A DNA stretch of 64,000 nucleotides. Origin: Nostoc desertorum CM1-VF14. GTDB taxonomy: Bacteria > Cyanobacteriota > Cyanobacteriia > Cyanobacteriales > Nostocaceae. Below the pieces are notes generated by a model. It worked only from the letters and a program-made list of their open reading frames with translations, was not told the origin of the DNA and did no database searches. Location of the stretch: contig JAHHHR010000034.1 in assembly GCA_019359245.1 (NCBI GenBank), forward strand, positions 19,125-83,124, in the 5' to 3' direction. Each line of letters begins with the position of its first letter. The first letter of the stretch is position 1. Positions 46,001-53,921 of this stretch are shown here, one piece after another. Both the position numbers and the translations under genes were made by a program.

Positions 46001-48224
46001 ATTAACAGCTAAACTTGCAGAAAGTCAAAAGAAACAAAGACTTAGTGAAGCTCAATTAAATCGTTCTTTAAAAATTGCCCTGACTGCTTCTGTTCTAGCC
46101 ATATTGGGATTAAGTGTTTCCATCGTGACAGCAGTAGATAGCGAAATTAGAACTCTTAGCGCATCTAGTGAAGCTCTATTTGCATCTCAAAAAGGTATTG
46201 ATGCTTTAAAAGAAGGTTTAAGGGCGGGAAAAAAATTACAGCAGACAATCTGGGTAGATTCCAATACCAGAGAGCAAGTACAGACGGCACTATATCAAGC
46301 AGTTTCAGGATTAAGAGAATATAACCGCTTGGACGGGCATATATCTGGAGTAAATAGTGTTACATTTAGCCCTGATCGCTCTTTAATTGCGTCAGCCAGT
46401 GCTGATACTACAATCCAACTCTGGCATCTTGATGGTAGCTTGGTCAACACATTATCTGGGCATGAAGATGTAGTTAATAACGTCAGTTTCAGCCCAGATA
46501 GTCAAATCATTGCTTCCGCCAGTCAAGATAAAACAGTGAAACTTTGGAGCCGAGAGGGTCAACTGCTTGCTACCCTATTAGGACATCAGGGTGTAGTGAA
46601 TAGTGTCAGTTTCAGCCCAGATGGTCAGATTATTGCCTCGGCGAGTACAGACAAAACAGTAAAACTGTGGAATCGTGATGGTAAGCTGCTCAAAACCTTG
46701 CTTTTACATGATGGTGCAGTCTTAAGTGTCGCTTGGTCAACCGATGGACAGACCATTGCTTCCGGGAGTGCTGACAAAACGGTGAAATTGTGGAATCGAG
46801 ATGGTCAACTGCTTAAAACCTTGCAGGGCCATGATGATGCAGTCTTAAGTGTCGCTTGGTCGCCCAATGCTAAAACTATTGCATCAGCTAGTTTAGACCA
46901 GACAATCAAACTGTGGAATCTGGAGGGTAAACTACTGCGAACTTTATCGGGGCATAGTACTGGAGTTACCAGTGTCAGCTTTAGCCGTGATGGTAACATG
47001 ATTGCTTCCGCAAGTACCGACGAGACAATCAAACTTTGGAGTTTTGAAGGTGTGTTGCTCGGAACCCTGAAGGGACATAATAATTGGGTTAATAGCGTCA
47101 GTTTCAGTCCAGACGGTCGCACCCTAGCTTCTGCAAGTCGGGATAAAACTATTAAACTTTGGCATTTGGACAGGGTGTTACTACGAAAGCCCAAAGCCGA
47201 TAACAATGACTGGGTAACTAGCATCAGTTTTAGCCCAGACGATCGCACCTTGGCAGCAGCAAATCGAGACAAAACTATAAAACTTTTCAGTCGAGACGGT
47301 AAATTACTACGTACATTCACGGGGCATGAAGGTCAAGTTTGGGGCGTTAGTTTCAGCCCAGATGGTCAAGTAATTGCCTCGGCTAGTAAAGATAAAACGG
47401 TGAAGCTTTGGAGTGGTGACGGTAAACTAATCAATACCTTACAAGGACATACTAGTACCGTCTTGAGTGTAGCTTGGTCGCCTAATAGTCAAGTAATTGC
47501 CTCGGCTAGTAAAGATAAAACAGTAAAGCTTTGGAGTCAAGATGGTAAACTGCTCAACACTTTGCAAGCACATGAAGATGCAGTGAATTGGGTAAGTTTT
47601 AGCCCAGATGGTAAGTTGCTAGCCTCAGCCAGTGATGACAAAACTGTGAAAATCTGGAGTTTAGAGGGTAAATTACTATACAGCTTAAATGGTCATAGCC
47701 GCCGAGTAAATGGGGTTGCTTGGTCACCTGATGGTCAGGCGGTAAGCGGAGCCATGCCCAAAGGGCTTATCGCTTCAGCTAGTATTGATAGCACGGTGAA
47801 GATTTGGAGCCGGGACGGTCATTTGCTAAATAATCTTACAGGCGATGGTGATAGTTTCATCAGTGTGAGTTTTAGCCCCGATGGTAAAACTTTGGCAGCT
47901 AGCAGTGATGACAAAGTGAGAATTTGGAGCCGAGAAGGGACGTTACTGATTGCTTTGAAAGGTGATAAGCAAGAGTTAACCAGCGTCAGTTTCAGTAATG
48001 ACGGTAAGACTCTGGCTGCGGGTAGTGGTAATGGCACAGTAATTTTCCAGAATTTGGCAGATATCGAACTAGAAAAATTGCTGGCACGAGGTTGCAATTT
48101 GCTACATGATTATTTGAAGACTAATCAGAAGGTAATGAAGGGCGATAGCACAGCGTTAGCAAGTCCGCGAGCGTCTGGCTCCGCCAACGCCAGAGGCGAT
48201 CGCGCCTTGTGTTCTGGTAGGTGA
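43020..48224 (+). CDS. STAND NTPase with coiled coil, membrane helix and 14 WD40 repeats
   Basis: 1734 residues. An N-terminal domain (1-190) of unknown fold starts IRAANERALRSLGRAI. TPR-like helices follow (about 190-530), then an nSTAND NTPase module (about 545-920) with GRERDINNL and Walker A GQSGVGKSS near 573-581 and Walker B VLIFDQFEE. A coiled coil (about 920-1015), a hydrophobic helix (1018-1040) and 14 WD40 repeats (about 1100-1680), enough for two 7-blade propellers, complete it. STAND proteins work as switchable sensors. Three repeat-derived insertions sit in frame: a low-complexity patch near residue 262-285, one in WD repeat 12 and one at the C-terminus. Confidence 0.82.
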   Translation: MVEGHPQADIRAANERALRSLGRAIALSSGQFSLVLVCCNYRVLQERMLQRLEEISSGVHRIEKVVLSHNARSLYTSIHLQLLTEDNPPSALMILGLESVDGLDDLLSSINHIRDEFRKRHPFPLIVWMNEEVLQKVVRLAPDFASWAATPIRFEMTTESLLQFLQQETDSLFATVLPTDAAQHQTPQIAKHYFTVEQVWEHSYELHFAIRELHNRGITLEPELHASLEFVFGLDNYISDRINTALNHFQQSLQVWQKLEERGNGGAGRDQEVFSSPSPPSPPSLLLLREGVLLFYIGLCYCRLAEQNQTENRRHWYTAKSYFQQCLNILQVAGRSDVVAGFIGQLAEVLQYLQEWEELQTVAQKSLELHQTYGIQIQLACDYGFLAQVAVQQSRWVQASILAHVSLLKLGEAQKHNDPSNCFFPLLLGQIYYLVLAKAQRNLNELEVAREYLDKATKELPAALESSAHQYDAHRYIRLLRTLRSLYFEEGRYLEAYYIRQKRRSVEQQYGFRAFIGAGRLQPRRQVTNPALMSSSGSSSVALEIAASGRERDINNLIGRISRADQKLTVIHGQSGVGKSSIVTAGLVPALQNRAIGDQIAIPVVLQVYTDWARELGKSLDEAMSNDASLAIYADIMAEAAIESEAVLYSVTPITILRILQQLKENADNHLITVLIFDQFEEFFFGYSDRNQKQEFDKFISDCLNIPFVKVILTLREDYLHRLLDFKHLSALEAINNNILDKHIRYQLNNFSPEYAKAIIQKLTERSQFNLEPALIDALIEDLSTGFGEVRPIELQVVGAQIQDERITTLEEYQPYRPNKLIERYLKELIKDCGPENERAALLVLYLLTDESNNRPFKTRAELAAQLAELEDASKLELVLEILVSSGLVVLFPDVPERYQLIHDYLVDLIRYLQQQESSLQVQLNQLRYKVEQSQAEIERLKSELSQNEQRSQLVDHHPQQGLDLLTELRELHKREELSQLEIEQLRVELKEKELTAKLAESQKKQRLSEAQLNRSLKIALTASVLAILGLSVSIVTAVDSEIRTLSASSEALFASQKGIDALKEGLRAGKKLQQTIWVDSNTREQVQTALYQAVSGLREYNRLDGHISGVNSVTFSPDRSLIASASADTTIQLWHLDGSLVNTLSGHEDVVNNVSFSPDSQIIASASQDKTVKLWSREGQLLATLLGHQGVVNSVSFSPDGQIIASASTDKTVKLWNRDGKLLKTLLLHDGAVLSVAWSTDGQTIASGSADKTVKLWNRDGQLLKTLQGHDDAVLSVAWSPNAKTIASASLDQTIKLWNLEGKLLRTLSGHSTGVTSVSFSRDGNMIASASTDETIKLWSFEGVLLGTLKGHNNWVNSVSFSPDGRTLASASRDKTIKLWHLDRVLLRKPKADNNDWVTSISFSPDDRTLAAANRDKTIKLFSRDGKLLRTFTGHEGQVWGVSFSPDGQVIASASKDKTVKLWSGDGKLINTLQGHTSTVLSVAWSPNSQVIASASKDKTVKLWSQDGKLLNTLQAHEDAVNWVSFSPDGKLLASASDDKTVKIWSLEGKLLYSLNGHSRRVNGVAWSPDGQAVSGAMPKGLIASASIDSTVKIWSRDGHLLNNLTGDGDSFISVSFSPDGKTLAASSDDKVRIWSREGTLLIALKGDKQELTSVSFSNDGKTLAAGSGNGTVIFQNLADIELEKLLARGCNLLHDYLKTNQKVMKGDSTALASPRASGSANARGDRALCSGR
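47739..47773. repeat. Palindromic repeat inside WD40 repeat 12
   Basis: Arms GCGGTAAGC (47739-47747) and GCTTATCGC (47765-47773) pair with one wobble. The element adds nine codons (AVSGAMPKG) between SPDGQ and LIASAS, a position where the other 13 repeats have no insertion. Confidence 0.8.
48147..48200. repeat. 54-bp repeat inserted at the 3' end of the STAND gene
   Basis: GGCGAT occurs at 48141-48146 and again at 48195-48200, flanking 54 bases of typical dispersed repeat (contains CTGGCTCCGCCAACGCCAG). Removing 48147-48200 restores GGCGATCGC and a continuous reading frame, with 18 codons lost. Confidence 0.75.
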
Positions 48225-48416
48225 TAGAGATTTTGTTCCCATTCAAATAGTTAATTTAAATTGCGTGAGGGATTATTTGCGCTATTCTGCCAATGTGAAA
48301 GAGGATGAGTAGCATTTGTATAATGGGTCTTTCATAGGCGATCGCATTACCAAAAGCTCTCCTTAATTTAGCAGATGGGGCAATACTCACTAACAAATAT
48401 CGCTTACTTAAAGCAA

Positions 48417-48752
48417 TTAGCACCCAAATTCTTCTCTAACCCTGCGCTTTAAATCTCCAGAGATCGGTAGCCAGTTAATTTCTTGGCAGATATTGTTACG
48501 AGTTTCCCCATTTTGTAGGCGCTGTCTATAGATGGCTATTAACAATGTCTCTAGGCCAAACTTAGATAACATATCAGCTGCCAAGCCTATTATTCCCAGC
48601 AGAACTATACCACCTATCATCCCTCCTGGCCCCAATATTGCTAAAGCTGCTGTAATAGCAGCGGCTCCGGTAAGACCTGTAGTAGCCATCGTAATTATAA
48701 GTACAATTGCAGGCAAACCTATTCCAGCTGCTTTCCTTACGAATTCATCCAT
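48417..48752 (-). CDS. Small glycine-rich membrane protein
   Basis: 111 residues. Residues about 10-65 are almost wholly hydrophobic with many Gly and Ala (GLTGAAAITAALAILGPGGMIGGIVLLGIIGLAADML), like a glycine-zipper pair of membrane helices. The C-terminal 45 residues are polar and basic (IYRQRLQNGETRNNICQEI...LKRRVREEFGC). The family is not one I can name. It is divergent from the hydrolase and convergent with the STAND gene. A pore-forming effector role in a STAND system is possible but unproven. Confidence 0.65.
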   Translation of the reverse strand: MDEFVRKAAGIGLPAIVLIITMATTGLTGAAAITAALAILGPGGMIGGIVLLGIIGLAADMLSKFGLETLLIAIYRQRLQNGETRNNICQEINWLPISGDLKRRVREEFGC

Positions 48753-48930
48753 ACTATATTCTCTAGTAAATACTGATATAACAAACTTATTGGGGTTTCA
48801 AGTTTAGTGTTCCCCGAAATTTGTACGGTTCAACATCAAATAACAATTGTTCTATAACGCAGTGATTTGAGGTTGGTTATGGGGAAATATATAACAATAC
48901 AATTTCTAGCAGTTATAACTGTAATTATTC

Positions 48931-49869
48931 ATGAGTATGCTTGTATTCTTTATCCACGGTGTCAACACTCATAATTCTAGATATGCTGACGTACTCATAA
49001 AAAAAATCCACAAAAAACTAGCAACTCCTGTAAACTTTTACTCAAGTTTCTGGGGAAACTTATTCAATAATAAGAAACATCAAACTATTGGATGTATTGA
49101 AAAAGATTTTTCTAAACTTTGTGAACAACATAAAGAATATAAAAGTTCGTATGATGATATTTACAGATACAAAAAACGAAGAAATGAGATCATCAATAAT
49201 TTTTTAAGTGATTTTTTAATCTATCAAAATCCCGATCGCGGTAAAGCAATACGTAAAACTATCGTTGAACAACTGAGTCAGTTCTTAAATGACCACTCAG
49301 ATCAACAAGAAATTCATTTGATTGCTCATTCTCTAGGTAGTTTTATTCTTTGGGATCTCATTTTTTCAGATACTTTAGACAATGATGATCCAGCTTTTAT
49401 TTTTCGTGAGAAACTAAATCTGTTAAATTTAGCTAGCATTACGACACTAGGTTCTCCTCTCTTATTCCTTAAGCAAATGCTAGATATTGATTTCTCGGTT
49501 ATCAATTATTATTTTAAAAATTATAATCAAGAAGAAACTGCTGGATTGCAGAAGTTAAGATGGGTAAGTATAATTCATTCCTCTGACTTAATTGCCTATC
49601 CTCTCAAAGCTGCCATAGAAGATGAAATTAGCTCAGATTTATTATTCTGCGATCAGTATGTGTGGCAGTATGCAAACGCAATAGAGAAAACATTAAACAA
49701 TATGGGTCAATCAGATATGGCAATGGTTGTTGGAGCAGAAGATGCTCATTCTTCGTACTTCTACAATAATCTAGATGGTGATATCACATCAGGTATTATT
49801 GCATATAATTTGTTAGGAAAGACACAAAAACTTTTAGAAAGATGTGTCCATCCAAGACCTATGGGATGA
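48931..49869 (+). CDS. Serine alpha/beta hydrolase (lipase/esterase-like)
   Basis: 312 residues. MLVFFIHGVNTHN at the N-terminus provides the oxyanion-hole HG motif. AHSLGS carries the nucleophile S134, and H273 in EDAHSSYF is a likely catalytic histidine; the acidic member may be D198 or a neighbour in IHSSDLIAYP. Between 50 and 110 there is a Lys/Tyr-rich insert (lid). There is no signal peptide, so it acts inside the cell, perhaps on lipids. The low GC content differs from neighbouring metabolic genes. Its partner genes are unknown; it sits just downstream of the STAND cluster. Confidence 0.72.
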   Translation: MSMLVFFIHGVNTHNSRYADVLIKKIHKKLATPVNFYSSFWGNLFNNKKHQTIGCIEKDFSKLCEQHKEYKSSYDDIYRYKKRRNEIINNFLSDFLIYQNPDRGKAIRKTIVEQLSQFLNDHSDQQEIHLIAHSLGSFILWDLIFSDTLDNDDPAFIFREKLNLLNLASITTLGSPLLFLKQMLDIDFSVINYYFKNYNQEETAGLQKLRWVSIIHSSDLIAYPLKAAIEDEISSDLLFCDQYVWQYANAIEKTLNNMGQSDMAMVVGAEDAHSSYFYNNLDGDITSGIIAYNLLGKTQKLLERCVHPRPMG

Positions 49870-49941
49870 TTGAAGCCATAGACAAAGCTGTACATCTTGG
49901 TAACATTGAGTGAAGTACCCGTCAGCAAGGGAGCGAGGGCG

Positions 49942-50565
49942 ATGTATGCAACCGTCACACAACCACTGACTTTTGAAGAGTTTCTTGCCTGGGACGATGG
50001 TTCAGGCAGAGAATTTGAGCTATTGGATGGAATTCCCGTGCCATTATCAGAACCAAATGCAAATCATGAGGATTTGATCCAGCGACTGTGTACCTATTTA
50101 GAAAATCACTGCCAAGAAAATGACCTGCCTTATGTGTCGCGCCAGTCGAAGCAGGTTCGGCTCAAAACAGCACCAGGAGAAAAGGAAAAAAGTCGGAAAG
50201 CAGATATTGTCATATTTGCAAGAGTTGAATGGCAGAGGATGAAAACTAGCTCTAGTTCTGCTGCTGCATATATTCCACCACCGGGAATTATTGAGGTCGT
50301 TAGCAATAACTGGAAGGACGACTATCTGACAAAACTTGCTGAATATGAAGACTTGGGCGTTTTCGAGTACATCATTATAGACTATGCTGCTTTTGGTGGC
50401 ATTCGGTTCATTGGCTCTCCTAAGCAGCCAACCATTACAATCTACCAACTTGAAGGTGCAGAGTATTTACCCCCAAAGGTGTTTCGAGGGCAGGATCGAA
50501 TTGATTCTAGATTGTTTCCGAACATTCCCTTAACGGCTGAACAGATTTTTGCAATGAGTCGCTGA
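49942..50565 (+). CDS. Uma2-family (DUF820) PD-(D/E)XK nuclease
   Basis: 207 residues from the ATG at 49942. An in-frame TTG at 49897 is less likely. The N-terminal FEEFLAWDDGSGREFELLDG, RKADIVIF, and GIIEVVSNNWKDDYLTKLAEYEDLGVFEYIIID are the family core, with the D of KADIVIF and E of IEVVS as presumed metal ligands. The family is greatly expanded in cyanobacteria and of uncertain role. It starts 72 bases after the hydrolase stop. Confidence 0.82.
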   Translation: MYATVTQPLTFEEFLAWDDGSGREFELLDGIPVPLSEPNANHEDLIQRLCTYLENHCQENDLPYVSRQSKQVRLKTAPGEKEKSRKADIVIFARVEWQRMKTSSSSAAAYIPPPGIIEVVSNNWKDDYLTKLAEYEDLGVFEYIIIDYAAFGGIRFIGSPKQPTITIYQLEGAEYLPPKVFRGQDRIDSRLFPNIPLTAEQIFAMSR

Positions 50566-50665
50566 TAACTCACGGTTTGCCCATTTTAAATTGAGTTAGA
50601 AAAAAGCCGAACGATTTAATAAGGGTTCCAAGCTGTAATTCAAATGTACTATAGTTTCGACTTTA

Positions 50666-50693
50666 TGCGTAGTTTACCGCCGTAGGCATCGCA
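50666..50693. repeat. Diverged copy of the CGTAGACATCGC repeat
   Basis: TGCGTAGTTTACCGCCGTAGG followed by CATCGCA resembles the elements at 41050-41070 and 40394-40413, with a few differences. It occupies the gap between the Uma2 gene and the 19-residue repeat protein. Confidence 0.55.
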
Positions 50694-50779
50694 TAAAAAT
50701 AGAGTTTTGAAAGCGGAGTGGGAATTTACTAAAATATCTAAAACTATTACGGTGTCTAGAGCCAAGTCAGGTCGTGATT

Positions 50780-51265
50780 TTAGTCTACGTAGTCTGTTGG
50801 TATTTGCGAATCAACAGTGTTATCTGAAACTATGGGGCGGCTACCATCTATCTCTAGAGTATCTTGAACTTGAAAATTACTCTTAGCGATCGGACGTTGA
50901 CCATCTATATCAAGAATAGCTTCAACCTCTAAATCACTAGGGTCAATTGGACGTTTGCCATCTACGTTTAGCGTGTCATGCTCTTGAAAAGCGCTCTTAG
51001 CGATCGGACGGTGACCATCTATATCAATTGTTTGATCGTAATTATTTTTATCTTTTACAATTGGGCGTTGACCATCTATATTAATTATTTCCTGAATTTG
51101 AATGTTACTTGGATCAACTGGACGATGACCATCTATATCAATTGTTTTAGTTATCTCTTTGGGTTCATTAGAGGATAAAACCATATCAGTTTCAGTACCT
51201 TTTGTATGCTGAACCAAATTATTTTTACTACTATCAACTTTGTTTTTGTTATCCATGTTTTTCAT
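50780..51265 (-). CDS. Protein with six exact 19-residue DGxRPI repeats
   Basis: 161 residues, very hydrophilic, with no signal peptide or membrane helix. After a Lys/Asn-rich 40-residue start, the motif DG(H/Q/K/S)RP(I/V) begins at residues 45, 64, 83, 102, 121 and 140, an exact period of 19. Between motifs lie acidic or polar linkers of alternating types (RPVDPSN, RPIVKDK, RPIAKSA, RPIDPSD, RPIAKSN, RPIVSDN). I do not recognise the family. A repeat scaffold, binding peptide or precursor cut into pieces are all possible. It is on the strand opposite the Uma2 gene and 35 bases after the zinc peptidase stop, so the two may be one transcript. Confidence 0.75.
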   Translation of the reverse strand: MKNMDNKNKVDSSKNNLVQHTKGTETDMVLSSNEPKEITKTIDIDGHRPVDPSNIQIQEIINIDGQRPIVKDKNNYDQTIDIDGHRPIAKSAFQEHDTLNVDGKRPIDPSDLEVEAILDIDGQRPIAKSNFQVQDTLEIDGSRPIVSDNTVDSQIPTDYVD

Positions 51266-51300
51266 TATTCTTCTAAAAATTGTTCAATAAACGAAATGTG

Positions 51301-52158
51301 TTAGGAATTGGTATTAGCGAAAGTATTACATTTCTGAGGTTCGCCCGTTTGGATACCTCGTTTAAACCAACGAACCCTTTGAGCTGAACTACCATGTGTA
51401 AAAGATTCTGGCACAGTATAGCCTCTAGCTTGTTTTTGCAAGCGGTCATCTCCAATACTGCTAGCTGCATTTAATCCTTCTTCAATATCGCCTGTCTCCA
51501 AAATTTGGCGTGAGCGTTGAGCATGATTTGCCCAAACGCCTGCAAAACAGTCTGCTTGTAATTCTAATCGCACAGAAAGCTGATTTGCTTGTGTCTGATT
51601 CACTTGGGTTTGCAAGGTTTGAACTTGCTCTGAAATCCCAAGTAAATTTTGGACATGATGCCCAATTTCATGAGCAATTACATATGCTTGAGCAAAATCT
51701 CCAGGTGCTTGATATCGAGTCTTCAAATCTCGGTAAAAGCTCAAGTCAATATACACCTTTTGATCGCGCGGACAATAAAACGGCCCAACTGCTGAACGTG
51801 CAAATCCACAAGCAGACTCTACCGCTCCTGAGTAAAGAACTAACTTTGGTTCTACATAAGTTTTTCCATCTTGCCGAAACAACTCACTCCATGTATCTTC
51901 TGTATCAGCCAGTACAACAGATACAAAATCCGCCATTTGATCTTGAGCCTGAGACCCTGTTGTTTGAGGTGACTCAGCTATCGGGCTATCACTTGGTAGG
52001 GAATCTTGTTGCCAAAGTCCACTGGGATCACCACCCAATAGTAAAACCAGTAGCGATATCAGTGCTGCTCCAATACCTCCACCCACGACAGGTCCGGAAA
52101 TCTTCGTTCCACGCCGATCTTCAACATTTGTACTCCGACGACCTATTTGCCAACGCAT
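51301..52158 (-). CDS. Neutral zinc metallopeptidase (YpfJ type)
   Basis: 285 residues. An N-terminal membrane anchor (about 21-42, GPVVGGGIGAALISLLVLLLGG) is followed by a linker and the catalytic domain with HEIGHH (H163, E164, H167) and ELQADCFAGVWANHA, which gives the third zinc ligand. ESACGFARSAVGPFYCPRDQKVYIDLSFY is a further family block. It should act outside the cytoplasmic membrane. The substrate is unknown. It is upstream of the 19-residue repeat protein on the same strand, which raises the possibility that the repeat protein is a partner or substrate. Confidence 0.88.
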   Translation of the reverse strand: MRWQIGRRSTNVEDRRGTKISGPVVGGGIGAALISLLVLLLGGDPSGLWQQDSLPSDSPIAESPQTTGSQAQDQMADFVSVVLADTEDTWSELFRQDGKTYVEPKLVLYSGAVESACGFARSAVGPFYCPRDQKVYIDLSFYRDLKTRYQAPGDFAQAYVIAHEIGHHVQNLLGISEQVQTLQTQVNQTQANQLSVRLELQADCFAGVWANHAQRSRQILETGDIEEGLNAASSIGDDRLQKQARGYTVPESFTHGSSAQRVRWFKRGIQTGEPQKCNTFANTNS

Positions 52159-52683
52159 AATTAGTGCTTACTAATACTCACAAAAAAATACTCCTTGAAC
52201 TAGGTAGGATGAAATCTACACAAGCTTTTTTGTGGGAGCAAATAAATATTACTTATTTTATGTATTGATCTCGTCTGCCTAGGGACAAAATCTAGGGACA
52301 AAATATAAATAAAGCACCCTCAGTCTTTAGGAAGGTTATTAACTAAGTAGTCTTACTCGGTAGTTGAAACCTTGGTTTATCAACGATTCTCTAGCCGCAC
52401 TGCCCAGACGGTGCAAGCATTATTAAAGTAGCGGTTGATAGTGCTAGAAAATATAGCAGATTTCAATGATAGGGCAGAAATTATTACCAATGCCATTAAT
52501 CAATATGCAGATGAATTATTAAAAGCTTTTACTGTTATTTCATCTAAAAGTATTCGCATTTGTAAAATGACATGATGTAGAAGAATTATCTTAAGATATT
52601 TTTACTGTTTTTCAGCTACTACAGTAAAAAATAAAATTCCTACAACCTGCTATTAATCAAAGTCATAGGAATTTATTTTTCTA
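52159..52683. other. Gene-free region before tRNA-Arg
   Basis: 525 bases. A short frame at 52441-52575 (GTG start, 44 residues, begins MLENIADFND) may be the remnant of a small gene but is not convincing. A terminator-like hairpin lies at 52634-52674. The rest is AT-rich, with nothing else recognised. Confidence 0.5.
52634..52674 (-). terminator. Terminator downstream of tRNA-Arg
   Basis: AAATTCCTA (52634-52642) pairs with TAGGAATTT (52666-52674). On the minus strand the stem is followed by TATTTTTTAC, immediately downstream of the tRNA. The loop is large (23 bases). Confidence 0.5.
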
Positions 52684-52757
52684 CGGGACTGGTGCGATTC
52701 GAACGCACGACCTGACGCTTAGGAGGCGTCCGCTCTATCCAACTGAGCTACAACCCC
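52684..52757 (-). tRNA. trnR-CCU: tRNA-Arg(CCU)
   Basis: A 74-nt cloverleaf on the minus strand: acceptor GGGGTTG with CAGTCCC, D arm GCTC-AGTTGGAT-AGAGC, anticodon arm GACGC-CTCCTAA-GCGTC with anticodon CCU, and T arm GTGCG-TTCGAAT-CGCAC. The acceptor stem has two wobble pairs. CCA is not encoded. It decodes AGG. Confidence 0.93.
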
Positions 52758-52790
52758 AACTATGAAGCATATATAATTATAGCAGTACTT

Positions 52791-53888
52791 TTACCGAGAC
52801 TGCCAACAATTATCCCAAGAGCCGCCACCTACTTCTAAGCCACAAAGAAAACTTTCTGCTTTGAGAATTATTTGAGATTTTCTCCCATTTAGTTCTCGTA
52901 ACTCTAAATTTAACTTTCCTTGCATGGTGTCCCGACAACAGTATTTTAAACCTTCTGCTGTAGGCGCACGCAGAGGTGTACCAGGTAAATCCGTGGTTCC
53001 TGTTAATTCAATTTCATACTTAGAGTTGGTAGCTTTCATTTGCCACCTACCCCAAGGCTGGATTTCCCAGCTTACTTGTGAATTCCAGGGAACGAATTCA
53101 TAAAACTTACCTTGATAGTGCAACCCAATCATCGCTACAGATTCCATCCACCACAGCACACCCCGCCGTCCACCGCCAGCAGTTAACGCTAAGTCGGGTT
53201 CACCCTCAAAGCAATTACAATTTATCCAAAACCATTTTTGCGGAAAAGCACCACCCCAATTTTTCTCGCCGTAGGCTGGGGCATTGGTGAATTCATAGAT
53301 TTTGCCATTCCAGTCAATCTTTCCACTGGCTAAACCGTGAGCCATCAAAATCTGCCATCCGGGTTCAAAAATCTGTGAGAATGAGAGCCAGCCTGCGGTT
53401 GATTGCTGAACGCTGTTTTTATTACCCCAACCGTATACTGGTTGAATTTCATACTCCCAACGACAATAATTATTGCTGGCGCGATCGCAAATCACTCCCT
53501 GATTTAAAGTGGCTGTAGCTTGATAACCCTCTTGAACATGATGCTCAAACTCTGCTGGAAGCAAGTATATAGGAGAAATTTGCAAATCTGTTTTACCCCA
53601 ATGACCTAAACCCAAGACATCTCGACTACCCCAAAATTTATTCACATCAGGAAAAGTACGGCATAAATACTCATCATCCGGGCCGAGGATTTGGGCTGCA
53701 CCGCCGCTATGGGGTTTACCGCCAATGGGATCTTCGATGGAGTACATAAAAGCAAATGTTTGCCCAATTTCCGGCAAAGTGATGCGGTAATACCAGCCTT
53801 CAAAGAAGCGGCGACCACCACCATCCCAGTGATAACCAGAATGGGGCGTTTGTGTTGATTGAAGGAGATTTAGGGGAATAGTTAACAT
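52791..53888 (-). CDS. Tocopherol cyclase (VTE1-like)
   Basis: 365 residues from the ATG at 53888. An extended start at 53948 would run into the divergent J-domain gene and is not favoured. Tocopherol cyclase closes the chromanol ring of vitamin E from plastoquinone-like precursors. Family marks are SGYHWDGGGRRFFEGWYYRITLPE, FAFMYSIEDP, GAAQILGPDDEYLCR, AYGEKNWGGAFPQKWFWINCN and GRRGVLWW. Length fits the cyanobacterial enzyme (Synechocystis slr1737). No other tocopherol gene is nearby. Confidence 0.88.
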   Translation of the reverse strand: MLTIPLNLLQSTQTPHSGYHWDGGGRRFFEGWYYRITLPEIGQTFAFMYSIEDPIGGKPHSGGAAQILGPDDEYLCRTFPDVNKFWGSRDVLGLGHWGKTDLQISPIYLLPAEFEHHVQEGYQATATLNQGVICDRASNNYCRWEYEIQPVYGWGNKNSVQQSTAGWLSFSQIFEPGWQILMAHGLASGKIDWNGKIYEFTNAPAYGEKNWGGAFPQKWFWINCNCFEGEPDLALTAGGGRRGVLWWMESVAMIGLHYQGKFYEFVPWNSQVSWEIQPWGRWQMKATNSKYEIELTGTTDLPGTPLRAPTAEGLKYCCRDTMQGKLNLELRELNGRKSQIILKAESFLCGLEVGGGSWDNCWQSR

Positions 53889-53921
53889 ATATCTATAATA
53901 ATAGTTGCCGATTTTTTCAGT

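Noticed and set aside
46805..47320. 171-codon minus-strand frame opposite the WD40 repeats
   Set aside because: It is the mirror of a repeated coding sequence; its own repeats follow from the WD40 DNA repeats.
52441..52575. 44-codon frame starting MLENIADFND
   Set aside because: GTG start, no ribosome binding site and no family resemblance; possibly a remnant but not supportable as a gene.
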